In this document: positions 24,570-34,054 of the stretch, piece after piece
Layout: each line of letters starts with the position of its first letter
Numbering within the stretch: position 1 is the first letter of the stretch
From: Progne subis subis
Taxonomy: Eukaryota > Chordata > Aves > Passeriformes > Hirundinidae
Direction of reading: 5' to 3'
Length of the DNA stretch: 64,000 bases
Assembly: GCA_022316685.1 (NCBI GenBank)
Contig: JAKJHU010000046.1
Coordinates: 3,402,001-3,466,000, forward strand
Made by a program: the position numbers and the translations under genes
The notes under the pieces: model-generated
Databases searched by the model: none
Told to the model about the DNA's origin: nothing
The model's input: only the letters and a program-made list of their open reading frames with translations

Positions 24570-24994
24570 AGGCTCTTTACAACTAAACAGTTTGTCCTTT
24601 TCCCAACGTTTTGGAGAATCTGGGAATGTAAGTGCTCCAATAACTCATGTCTGAGCTCTCATTTACCCCCTGCCGGCGTGGGGATGCTGCGCACCAGCCT
24701 CTCAGAATGCCAAATGAGTCGTGGCTGCCGCCTTGTCCCCTGCGCTCGCTGAGGCCACCGAGCGGGACCCTCAGCCTTGCTGGGGCTGCTCAGGGACAGC
24801 CGGCTGGGCATCCCCACCCGCTCCTGACTGTGCCAGCTCTGGAACTGGGAGGGCTATGTGCAGGACAGGTGACACCACTATTTTAACTTTTTGGATGTGG
24901 GAAGAGAAAGGAGAAAGTCAGGTCTCAGAGCTTAAGAAAGAAGAGTTTTGTAGCTTGGTTGGTAAGGGGAGGCTTCATGCAGGGAAATAGACCT

Positions 24995-25195
24995 TTTAAG
25001 TTCGGCTCTGCCACTGATATGTCACATTGTCTTGGCTCAGTCACTTAGCTTCTGTCCATTTCGGTTTCTTGCATTATCTGAAGGACAGAAGAGCATTTTT
25101 TCCCCATCATCCCCATGCAGCTGTGAGGTTTACACTGAGAACTGATGCAAAATGTTTTGAGATCTTTGATTTGAGCAGAGCAGACAGTGATGAAA
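24995..25195 (+). mobile_element. MIR-type (CORE) SINE
   Basis: The sequence ggctctgccactgatatgtc (25004-25023), then cagtcacttagcttctgtcc (25039-25058) and cggtttcttgcattatctg follow the MIR order: CTCTGCCACTTACTAGC, then AAGTCACTTAACCTCTCTG, then CAGTTTCCTCATCTG. Downstream aaaatgttttgagatctttg (25149-25168) matches the AAGCGCTTTGAGATC tail of amniote MIR elements. The copy is old and diverged. Confidence 0.75.
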
Positions 25196-25199
25196 ACCA

Positions 25200-25585
25200 G
25201 GATAGGAAAACACATCAACAGCTTTTGGAAAAGTGGGGATGCTTCTCATGTGGTTTGGCTTTGCAGTTGATGGACTGGATAGCTCCTAAACGTCCTTTGA
25301 AATCAACTGAGGATGATTTAAGGTTCAAATCCAGTCATGGTAGGGCTTGTTTTTAATCTGAAGGAGAAATTTGGAATTGTGGGTGTTTCCTAACACCGTA
25401 TCTTCCCTCTGGCTCTGACTACATCAGCTACTTTTCATTTGTATTCATCCTACTGTGTATGTCTCCCCTCCGCTGTTCTTCGAGTACGCTGGTGTTCTCC
25501 CCAAATGGTAGGTTTTTGGTTTGATTGTTTGTTTTTGAAATTGGCACAGGTTTCACTGCCCACCCAGTTCATGAGGCTGTGTCTG
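25200..25585. other. Non-coding, nothing recognised
   Basis: Unique-looking sequence between two MIR-type elements. A 109-codon frame at 25027-25356 overlaps the SINE and is not considered a gene. Confidence 0.5.
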
Positions 25586-25589
25586 TTCA

Positions 25590-25715
25590 TTTAAGGAGTA
25601 CTATTCCCATTTTACGGAAGGAAGCATGGCATAAAATGGCCCGGCTCCATTAGTCTCCTCTGGTCTCTGCCCGAAAGCAGTGATTGCACTAGGTAGCTCT
25701 CACTCCTGTGAACGC
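25590..25715 (-). mobile_element. MIR-type SINE fragment, reverse orientation
   Basis: tactattcccattttacgga (25599-25618) followed by ggaagcatggcataaaatgg corresponds to the reverse complement of the MIR centre, where the consensus reads ACTATTATCCCCATTTTACAGATGAGGAAACTGAGGC. Only the core is recognisable. Confidence 0.55.
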
Positions 25716-25789
25716 TCAGCGTGGTGTTACCAGCACCGTCAGGTGGGTCATCAGCGGTATGGTCCCTGGATGCCAGGCCCATTCCCTGT

Positions 25790-26640
25790 CATCCTGTGTT
25801 CGGGCTGGCCGCTCGAGTGCGTGGGACCCAGCCCCGACCTGCCTTCCTGAGGGTTCGTGGCGGCAGTGAGCGCTGACCCTGCGGCTGTCGGGTTTTGTTG
25901 CATGAGGAGGTGGCTGTGCTCCCTCCCTGCACGTTTCGCAGCTCCCTCCCCGCAGGGGTGCAGGTGCTGACAGGGCTGTTGGGCGAACAGCCTGCTCCCG
26001 GGTCTCCCGGGGACGGGATGAAGCTGGCACTCCCTGGAGCCTGGGGAGAGAGCGGATCAGAGGCGGCTGCCTCCAGAGCCCTCGCTCAGGCTCCTCCCTG
26101 CTCTTTTTCCAGGATTCCCTCGGGGGCGGGGAGGTGCTCAGCGGTCCGGGCATCATTCCGCCCGGGAGCGCCGCAGACCTCGGGGCTGGAGCCTCGCCGC
26201 GGCGTCGCTCACGCTCCTTCCTCCTTTCGCGCTCGCTGCCTGTGGCCCTGGCAGGCGACGGGAAGTGCCAAGGATGAGAGCAGGTCCCTGGTGTCTCCTT
26301 TAGCTGCCATTGCAGTTAAATTAGAACAGAGACCTGCGAATAAAGCACCCCCTCCCCTACCCCCCCCTCCCCGCTGCCAGAAGCTCTGCATTTCACTCAA
26401 GTGCCCACCGGGGAATTTGCCCATTTACTCTTGTTATTTGCATGATAAAGGCTGTTCTGCTGCCTTTCCTGCAGCCTGCCTTAAAAAGGCAGGGAAGTTG
26501 GAGCAGACGGCTAGGAGAGCCGGAGAGGTCAGGGCATCCAGCCCCGAGCCCTCCGCCCCCGGCAGAGCCGCCGAGGGTGCTAGGAAGGAGGGAGGAGGAA
26601 GGCTTTCCCCAGCCCGAGGTTTTGCTTTCCAGTTTTGTTC
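25790..26640. promoter_or_regulatory. Orphan CpG-rich island, candidate promoter
   Basis: GC content and CpG frequency rise sharply against a CpG-poor background, with many CG dinucleotides at 25800-26000 and 26100-26270 and again at 26500-26580. This is how unmethylated bird and mammal promoters look. No TATA box or obvious first coding exon is visible, as expected for a dispersed CpG promoter. A GC-driven 250-codon plus frame (25895-26647) and a 146-codon minus frame (25716-26156) overlap in the island and carry no domain, so I do not call them genes. A possible splice donor, aaag|gtagct, lies at about 26805-26812 on the plus strand. Orientation of any transcript is unknown. An exapted GC-rich enhancer is the alternative. 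Confidence 0.55.
26348..26372 (-). other. Strong G-quadruplex motif inside the CpG island
   Basis: Plus-strand C-runs of 5, 4, 8 and 4 are separated by 1, 2 and 1 bases, so the minus strand has four long G-runs with minimal loops. It lies about 65 bp before an ATTTGCAT octamer (about 26437-26444). Confidence 0.8.
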
Positions 26641-26644
26641 TCAT

Positions 26645-27715
26645 TAGTGGCTCCGTGCATTCCCTTCGCTCCTCACAATGACGCTTATTCTGGCACAGAA
26701 ATGTGCCCTCTGGGATTTACTGAGAGAGAAGGAGCGAGGGAGAGAGAATAGGCGTTTATCCTGCTGCATCCAAGCTGCCTTAGCTGAAACTCAGGATGGA
26801 AGCGTAAAGGTAGCTGTAAACCGTTATGGCTGCACCACCCCAATCGTGGATTGATCACCTGGAGCAGTCTCCGTGTTTTGCTAGCTTTGGCCTGGCATCT
26901 TCTGCCAGGTGTTTTTGAAATGTAATTTTCTTGGAATAAGATGAAGTGGAAATATTCTGCAGTGATATGCCACTATTGGTTCAGTTTTCACCCTGGTTTT
27001 GACTTAGATGAAGAACCTCATGTCCCTTGTGACTAAGGAAAATTTACCAAAATGAAAACATGACTTTGTAGAAGCAGCACAAATTTTGAGACCTAATCAG
27101 CAGTTAGGAAATTATAGTTTGGCTAGCTTTATGGGGCAAGGATGCCTGGTGCACAGCACTGACCCATTCCCATGCTTTCTGGCCTGATGATGTCTGTGAT
27201 GCCTTTCTTGTGCCTGTGATGAGGCCAGTTGGCCACACAAGAGCTGCAGTAGTGACACTTTACCTCTTACCAAGACAATCCCCTGCTGCCTGCTGAGCTG
27301 GCATCGCACGTACTTTGTGGTTGTGGAACTCTCTCTAGCCAGGCCAGAGTCACGTACCATAGTGTGGGCGCACCCTTAAGAGTCTGTCTCGCTCAAACAC
27401 CTCTCAGCCAGTGACCCTCCCTGTCAGCAAGTGCCACCAACCCCAGCACTCAGTCTCTGAAGCACTCTAGCTGTGTTGACTATAGCTGCCCTCAGCCTTC
27501 TCCCAAATGCTACAACAGAAAGAAACTAAAGGCTATAGAGATGGTCTGGAGAAAAATGTCCCCTCTCCTGTCTAGGGTGTGTTGAACTGTGTCATGTGAT
27601 CTTTTTTCTATGTTTTCCTTCCCTTTTTATTCTTCTCTTTTATTTTTAAGTGGCTTTGCTGCATACTGTGCGTACAATGTGACTGAAATTTGGAAGCTAT
27701 CTTCATTCATTGTGC
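26645..27715. other. Flank of the CpG island, non-coding
   Basis: GC content falls quickly. The first 100 bases (26645-26745) are a non-repetitive block that may belong to the regulatory element. No exon is assigned. Confidence 0.4.
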
Positions 27716-27722
27716 TCCTCAG

Positions 27723-27837
27723 GCTTGGATGCGAATACTACTTGATGAGGAGTCCATATGGAATGCGGTGTAGGACTTCTTATAACTGGTATTGGACTGA
27801 CAGGGCATGCAGAAGAAGAGACTATTTGGAGTCCTGA
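27723..27837 (+). CDS. Weak terminal-exon candidate, unknown protein
   Basis: A plausible splice acceptor (cattgtgctcctcag, ending 27722) precedes a frame that runs 38 codons to a TGA at 27835-27837. The peptide is rich in Cys, Tyr, Trp and Arg; it includes GCEYYLMRSPYGMRC and ends WTDRACRRRDYLES. The composition is unusual for random bird sequence. I do not recognise the family, and no upstream exon or polyadenylation signal ties it to a gene. The frame also continues upstream to 27589, so the acceptor may be irrelevant. It is probably chance and is recorded only as a candidate. Confidence 0.15.
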
Positions 27838-28750
27838 TGTAGAGATGCAGTAAGATCTTTTTGAAGATACTCTTTTCCTTTTGTCCTTTCTTTTTCATGA
27901 TGCTCCTCCGGAGAGAAACATTGCCCCAGAGTGATAGGCCACAATCTGTGGAAAATTTCTGATCTGTGCATAGGATCTTTTTGAAGTAAGTTACACCTCA
28001 CTTGGACTCTAAAGCGAGTTGAAGAGATCCCAAGGGCTGTCCACCCAGGAGCATCCCAAACTGGTGTTGTGTGTTGTGTGCTGTTCTAGTACCTTTTTAA
28101 GCAGTTTTAAAGAGGCAGATGCAGGTATGGGTGTGAGGCTCTGCCCTCGGCACCTCAGCTGGAATTTTCCACTGAAGAAAGCAACACTGCACCTCTAGGT
28201 TTTGAGGTTTTACACTCTATCAATAACCTTTGTGAAAAGAAATAAATATTGCTGTGCATTATAGCCTTCTAAAAATCTTGCAGATGTTTCAGGATGGGTT
28301 CCAAAATCATATTTTTACTTAATATAGGTGTCTGGAGGGATTTAATGATCCAGAACTTCACAAGCAGAATTTGATCAGTGTTTCCACATTTCCCAATAGT
28401 CTGCGTTCTGACTGCATCCGCTGTGGGCTTGAGAGCCCGGATGCTGCTGGAGTATGGTGATGCTAGAACATGGAGTGAGACAATACTATTGCAGAGCCTG
28501 GGACTAGTCCCATTGCAGTTTCTTACTGCTGCTCAGGATGGGTTCCTGAAACAAAGCTCTACAAGCTTGCATTAAATTAGGGAAGCAGCTTTCTGCAAGC
28601 TTGTGGCTGGTTGCACAGTCAGGATTCTGGCATCCTAAATAGGTTCTGGAGCCAGCAGTCTCTGGGAGCTTGTGGCCGCTCAGGGCTAGCGCACGAGAAA
28701 GGTTCCAGGATGAGGTCTCAGTGACATACTCTTGTTTTGCTTGTTTGTGT
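27838..28750. other. Non-coding, nothing recognised
   Basis: Unique-looking sequence. The word ggatctttttgaag recurs (gatctttttgaagatac at 27853, ggatctttttgaagtaag at 27974), a small local duplication. Confidence 0.4.
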
Positions 28751-28756
28751 CACTTT

Positions 28757-28780
28757 TGAACTTGTTGATCAACAAGTTCA
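28757..28780. repeat. Perfect 24-bp palindrome
   Basis: The left half TGAACTTGTTGA is directly followed by its exact reverse complement, with no spacer. The centre is TTGATCAA. A perfect dyad of this length in otherwise unique sequence could be a dimeric protein-binding site or a cruciform. No nearby gene explains it. Confidence 0.93.
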
Positions 28781-28784
28781 GAGT

Positions 28785-29770
28785 GTCTGTTCTCATATCT
28801 GAACTCTGTATCTGGGGGCCTTTAGCATTTTCAGCATGGGTAATGATAACAACTCCATCCTCTCTTCTTGTCCGAAGAATCAGAGCTACAGCCCTACCTG
28901 TTGTTTGAGTGCTCCTTCCCAGCTGCAAAGCTCTGAATCTTCTGGAACAGGATCAGTGTGGAAATTTCTTTCATTGTCTTAGCAGTATCTTTGCTCCCCA
29001 GGTCCGGCTTTCCCTGGTACACTGATGCCAGCATTACATCTCAGAATAAATATTCCTTCTGAGATTTGTAACTTACTTTTTGATGGTATTTGTTGCACAG
29101 TTGACCTAATGGAGGCATTCACTTTAACAAGGGGCTCTTAACTTTCTGGAAGGCCTGTCAGTCTCTTCTGATGGCTTTCATCTTGTACTATTTGTAGATT
29201 AAAATTCATTTGAGATGGCTAAACAGGGGTTTACTTATACACTTCCCTTGGCATCAAGAAGACTGGGCATAGTGAGAGGGCTTGGCTGTGTCTGCTTCTT
29301 GCACCTGGAAGGCACCGTGGGAAGGATGACAGAGGGATGTTGCAGGCATGTCCAGTAATAGTCTGGCTGAGGAAGGCACTGCTGAGGGTGTTGGGCAGGT
29401 CTGTCTGATTAGTGACATCCAGAAACGTGGAATCAGAATGCAGAGGCTAAAACTGTAACTCTTGGCACTTTCCACTGCATGCTGGGCAACTGCAGCATAT
29501 TTTATGTGGCTAGGATGTCTTCAGGTAAGGAGAAGCAATTCTTTATTTGAGCACAGACCTCTTATGTAATTCTGACAAAACCACTTGAGGTAGGGTTTGT
29601 CTTATCTTGCTTTAAATGTCTGGGAGCCATTTTGTTCTAGGATATTTACCTACACAGTAGTTACCACCTGTAATTACACAGTAAGTTACTACTTGGACAT
29701 GTTCATGCTCTCTCCATTGTCTATAGAGGGCCTACGTAGATGAAACTCTAGGTGTTTTTTAGGCAGAAAC
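28785..29770. other. Non-coding, nothing recognised
   Basis: Unique-looking sequence. A minus-strand frame at 29254-29475 carries no motif. Confidence 0.45.
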
Positions 29771-29774
29771 CTGG

Positions 29775-29985
29775 TGAGATTAGTCCCTCTGAGTCTCAGT
29801 TCTTCATATGTAAAATGGAAATGGCAGCATGGCATAGTGAAATGACTGCAGGGTTAGACAGTGAATGGCATAATGGGCTAAGGTTCTGCATTGGCAGGAG
29901 AGGAGCAGAGGAGGTGTCTGTGGAGTGGTTTACCTGTCGGTGTTCTGTGACCCTCTGGCATTTGGCCCTATACAAATGGAAAGGG
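29775..29985 (+). mobile_element. MIR-type SINE, old copy
   Basis: gagtctcagttcttcatatg (29788-29807) followed by taaaatggaaatggcag matches MIR order CCTCAGTTTCCTCATCTGTAAAATGG. Flanks are too diverged to place exact ends, so the limits are approximate. Confidence 0.6.
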
Positions 29986-29989
29986 GTTT

Positions 29990-31260
29990 AGATAATTCTG
30001 ATAAGCCTTATGAAACCTCATTTATGTTATTTTCCTCCAAAGCCATGTTTAGGTTGCTTAAGCTGCATTATCTCCAGCTATCTCTTGGCTTTTCCTGGAC
30101 AATGGTCAGACAATGAAGGATACAATATTTCCATCAACTTGGGAAACAGCATCATGAATAACTCAGCTGCTGATTTGTTTAGAGGCCTCTGGACTATTTT
30201 TTCACTTTTTCAGGTTTCCTCCTGAAGTTTTCACTGCCCAGAAGTGTAGCCATTATGGGCTTCTGCTCTCTATTGTTATGGGAAATGTTAAGAAAGTAGA
30301 ATGAAACAAGAATGAAAGCACTTCTTAGTCTCTTCCTCACTGCATTAGGAGGCCAAAGGTTATGAAAGGAGAGTTTATGCTGAAGACATTCTTTGAAAGC
30401 CCTCTGAAGCAAGTGTTCTGCTTTTTATTACTGGTTTGAATTAAGATTGATTTTCCTCAGATTCCTGGTCTCCCTCCTGGGACCAGCTCCAAAAACCCTG
30501 AGGCTCAAATGAAAATGGAAGGTGCTAATTAAAAGCACCATTTATCTCTCTTTGAAAATAGACCCCATAAGTATGTGGGGATTGGTGGGGGGTGCTCCTG
30601 GAAATAAGCTGCTCTCCTGCTTGATGTTGCAGGTGTTCAATGCTAACAGGAGTGTTAAGAATCATATGCTAGGGTCAGAGATATGTAAAATATTATCTAT
30701 GAGCCCTAGGTCTGTCTCAGCACAGCCACAGCTTTGGGGTCTCAAGTACATATGACCTTTGGCCAGTGTTGGACAGGAATGACAGGAGGAATTGTGTATC
30801 CAGGAGATGTGTGTGTTATGTCCCCACTGTACGTAATGTATAGTGTCAGAGTTGAAGTGCTTGCTGTTAGCCTGAACATCTTAAATTCATTTTCTAGAGT
30901 ATTAGCCAAACAGGGCTGTCACACTTTAGCACCTTAGGACAGAGACCATCCTCTGGCTGTCTGCCTTGTTCTCCTTTTCTATCCCCTACCCCAGCAAGCC
31001 TTGGAATAAGTTATGTTGGCACACTGAGGAGGTGGAGCCGCCAGGGACTGATAATGAGGAAGTGATCCAAAACCTTCCCCTCCTTTGAACTCAACTGAGT
31101 GCAACCAAACGGTCAGTTCACTTATTCTTCTGTCAAATAGACCTGATCCAAACTGCTGATCTACTACCAGGATGATGCTGATGATGCTACTATCACTTCA
31201 CAAAGTGTATAGAGCTAGGGCTGTATTAACTCCTCATTGGAACAGAACTGGGAGTCTGCT
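29990..31260. other. Non-coding, nothing recognised
   Basis: Unique-looking sequence with short overlapping open frames only. Confidence 0.45.
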
Positions 31261-31264
31261 ATGT

Positions 31265-31388
31265 AGAATCATGGAATTGTTTAGGTTGGAGAGTTCTGAG
31301 ATCATTGAGTCCTATGATTAACCTGGCACTGCCAAGTTTGCTACTAAACTCTATTCCTAAGTGCCACATCTACATATATTTGTACTGC
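31265..31388 (-). mobile_element. CR1 LINE 3' fragment
   Basis: agaatcatggaattgtttag (31265-31284) with ggttggagagttctgagatc is the reverse complement of a CR1 3' end (GATTCT terminal word, then the GGGACCTT-CCAACCC region). The continuing text aacctggcactgccaag and taagtgccacatctacat fits the CR1 subfamilies whose 3' region contains an AGCACTGCCAAG/CACCACATCTAC word. The copy is 5'-truncated and short, as most CR1 copies are. Confidence 0.85.
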
Positions 31389-31389
31389 A

Positions 31390-32805
31390 GAAGATACATG
31401 GGAAATTAATACAAATAGGAGTTAGAAGCCTTTCTTACATTTATTTTGCTTGCTTTAATTCACATGTTAAATTCTAGGCATTTAGTTAAAAGGGTCAAAG
31501 TAAGAAAGCCTAATTGTTGCTATTTAATGTGATATCAAAAAAAGACTGAAAGTTTGGTATGAGACTCCTACAGGAACCAAAAAGGCATGCCTACCTACCT
31601 TTGGCTTAGTGGATATTCCTAGTCTGACCATAGATGTCTAGAGTTGTTTGGATGAGGTGCTTCCATCTCATGGTGATTCTCCAGGGTGTTATCCCTACCA
31701 TACTACTTTCAACAGACAGGTTATCCTCGTAGTGCTGAGTTTAGTGCAGCCTCTTTGTTCTTGTTATACATACCTAGAAAGTATATGGATCATTTTGTGA
31801 AGGCAGAACTTAAAAATTCTGTCCTTGAGAGGCTTCCAACCCATTTTGAAGAGTTCAGAGAAAATATAGGTGAAAGGGGAAGTATCATCCCTGATCTATT
31901 GCCTGCTTCTTACTGTGGGTAGCTAAATGCCTCTTGGAACTGGTGATAGGTAGGAAGTCTTTTGCTTTTTATCATTGGCTGCTCATGCCAGTGAACAGAA
32001 GTTCCTGATTTCTGCAACCTGACACGGAAAGTGCAAGAAATAAAGAGCTGGAAGCTGAATGTGGTTTTGGACCTATATAAATGACAAAAGAGTAAATGCT
32101 TTTCTAACAGTGATAGAGGATGGACTAAGCTCTGGATCAAGGAGACTGGTGGGCACTGTTTCTTTCCAGATCTGGAGGAACATACGCTGTTCTTAGCTAG
32201 CAAACTCTTGCTTTGGCGACAAAAAAACCCCCAAACCAAACCATGATGGCTGGCTTCCCTGTCTTTCCCTGTATCTGTTGTTGGTGACTAGGAGAAAGTG
32301 GCCACAGTTTGGTTGTTGTGGTGTCCCAGCAGCCAGAAGAAAATGGAATCCTTTTGCCATTGCAAGGAGAAGCTTTACCATAGAAACTTGGCAAGCTGGT
32401 CAGAGGGGAAGTGAGAAAGCATCCCTGGTATCTATCAAGGGGTTAATGTTGATAGTTTCAGTACAAATGGTATCCTGCACGTAAAACTGCAATTCCTATG
32501 CCTGTTGTTGATTTCTGGGCTATAGAAACTTCTCTGGAATGCTTGTGCCTGTGTTTTCCAGGCCTCTGTTGGCAGTTTCTGTGATATACCCTATACCAAC
32601 CCCATTGCTCCCAGGCTGATGTATTCCCAGAGTTAGGAGTCTGTTTTCTAGTATTTTCGTAAGAAACACCTGACTTTCTGGCTTATTATTAGACTTCAAA
32701 CTAGATACATTGCTTTATGCATTTTATTTTCTCTACTAGAGAAAGAGTGATAAAGTTACCGTTGCTCCTTGCACAGCGTTTTCTTGGCCTGAAGCAGAAG
32801 GGGGC
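31390..32805. other. Non-coding, nothing recognised
   Basis: Unique-looking sequence. Open frames at 31686-31922 (+) and 31910-32239 (-) have no identifiable domain. Confidence 0.45.
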
Positions 32806-32809
32806 TCCT

Positions 32810-32867
32810 GACACCTTCATGGAGAGACAGACAATGGAGACACCTTCATGGAGAGACAGACAATGGA
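32810..32867. repeat. Perfect 29-bp tandem duplication (two copies)
   Basis: The unit starting gacaccttcatggagagaca occupies 32810-32838 and is repeated exactly at 32839-32867. The lack of divergence suggests a recent duplication or an ongoing minisatellite. Confidence 0.95.
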
Positions 32868-32869
32868 GG

Positions 32870-33135
32870 CAGGAAACCCACCACGGGATCACCAACAGCC
32901 CAGATGACACAGGCAGCATCCAGGAGATTTCCCTGTCTCATTCCAGAAGGGAGATGTAGGTGACACCTTGGAAAACATTTCATAGCAACTTGGCCTGGAG
33001 CAACACAGGAAAGCACTTGAGTGTGCTCCCCGCTGTGTGTCCCAGGGCCCTGTGCAGCATCTTTGGCTGTTGGAAACCAGATCTGGGCAGCGTGGGGCAG
33101 CCAGAGAGGAGGAGATGGGAGCGTGTAGAGCGCCC
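32870..33135. other. Non-coding, moderately GC-rich
   Basis: Overlapping frames on both strands (32846-33169 minus, 32960-33208 plus) have no domain. They reflect the lack of stops in GC-rich sequence. Confidence 0.45.
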
Positions 33136-33139
33136 TTGG

Positions 33140-33480
33140 GGCTGCCAGGCACCTCTCATTAGAATACATTTGTTCCGCGGTATTACAGCCGGCTGGTTCG
33201 TCTCCTAGTCTCTTTGCAAGGCTGTTGCTTACAGAAGGTAGAGGCAGGGACTTGGTCTGGGTCCAAACTCTGGTGCTGCTCTGCCTCTCCTCTCCTCGGT
33301 CTCTCGCTGTGCGCGGAGCCGGGCTCCCTGCTGTGCCCTCGCCAGCTTTTACAGCCGCCCTGCCTGTCAGAACAAATGGTACGGCTCAGAAAATAAACTC
33401 ATCTCATTTGTATGACAACACGGCCCCTCCGGTTAGAATGCTGCACCACTGCTTTTAACAAGGCTTTAAGCTGTTCAGTT
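33140..33480. promoter_or_regulatory. Candidate regulatory block, locally GC/CpG-rich
   Basis: The segment combines an A+T part (cattagaatacatttgttcc at 33148-33167) running into a CpG cluster (gcggtattacagccggctgg), then a second CpG cluster at 33294-33350, then an A+T-rich stretch with ctcatttgtatgacaacacg (33403-33422). It is too small for a typical CpG island promoter but is compositionally sharp. No exon is recognised. An enhancer or a minor alternative promoter are both possible. Confidence 0.3.
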
Positions 33481-33484
33481 CAGA

Positions 33485-33715
33485 GATTGTTACAGCCCCT
33501 GGTTTATTGAAATACAAACCTTCTCCTACTCAGTCATCCTAGGCATGTCCCCTAATGTCTGACCCAGGCTAAGATGCCCTCAGTGCTCTGTGCCCTGGCT
33601 AAGGGTGCCCAAGCTGAATGATGCCACTCTTCTGCCTTCGGTGTAGCTTGAGTCCTACGTCCCGTGTGCTGCTCCCTTCAGGGGTGAAAGGAAAGATGAA
33701 AAAGACCTTTATTGC
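33485..33715. other. Non-coding, nothing recognised
   Basis: Unique-looking sequence. Confidence 0.5.
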
Positions 33716-33719
33716 TAAA

Positions 33720-34050
33720 TAGTGCAAGTGGCTGTGTATCTCCTCCTGTGCTGTATCGTGACTTCTTTAGTCTGTGTGTGGGGCGCTATCTGGATGTGGC
33801 TCTGGTTGTGTATGTGAATGTAGGCACTTTTCATTTCTGTGTATCCCCCATGCTGTGAGAGTCTGTGTTCATGAGGGTTGAGTTTGTGTGTTCCTGTTTA
33901 CCTGTGTGTATCTGCCTGTGTGTTCACGCCTTGTTTCTGTGTGTTTGATGTATTGGGTTTTAAGGATGCTTCTGCCGGTGCCTCTTTATGCAGCCAATGT
34001 TTGTGTGTATTTATGCCTCTCAGATGTGTATATGTATTCCAGTGAGCATG
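33720..34050. repeat. Degenerate TG-rich stretch
   Basis: Irregularly spaced gtgtgtg, ctgtgtat and ttgtgtgt words recur over about 330 bp. The alternating purine-pyrimidine character favours Z-DNA-like structure. The 90-codon plus frame at 33888-34160 is a by-product, giving Val, Cys and Leu codons from TG repeats. Confidence 0.5.
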
Positions 34051-34054
34051 CTTT

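Noticed and set aside
25895..26647. 250-codon plus-strand open frame in the CpG island
   Set aside because: GC-rich DNA is stop-poor, the peptide is low-complexity (Pro/Ala/Ser/Arg), overlaps an opposing 146-codon frame, and has no domain.
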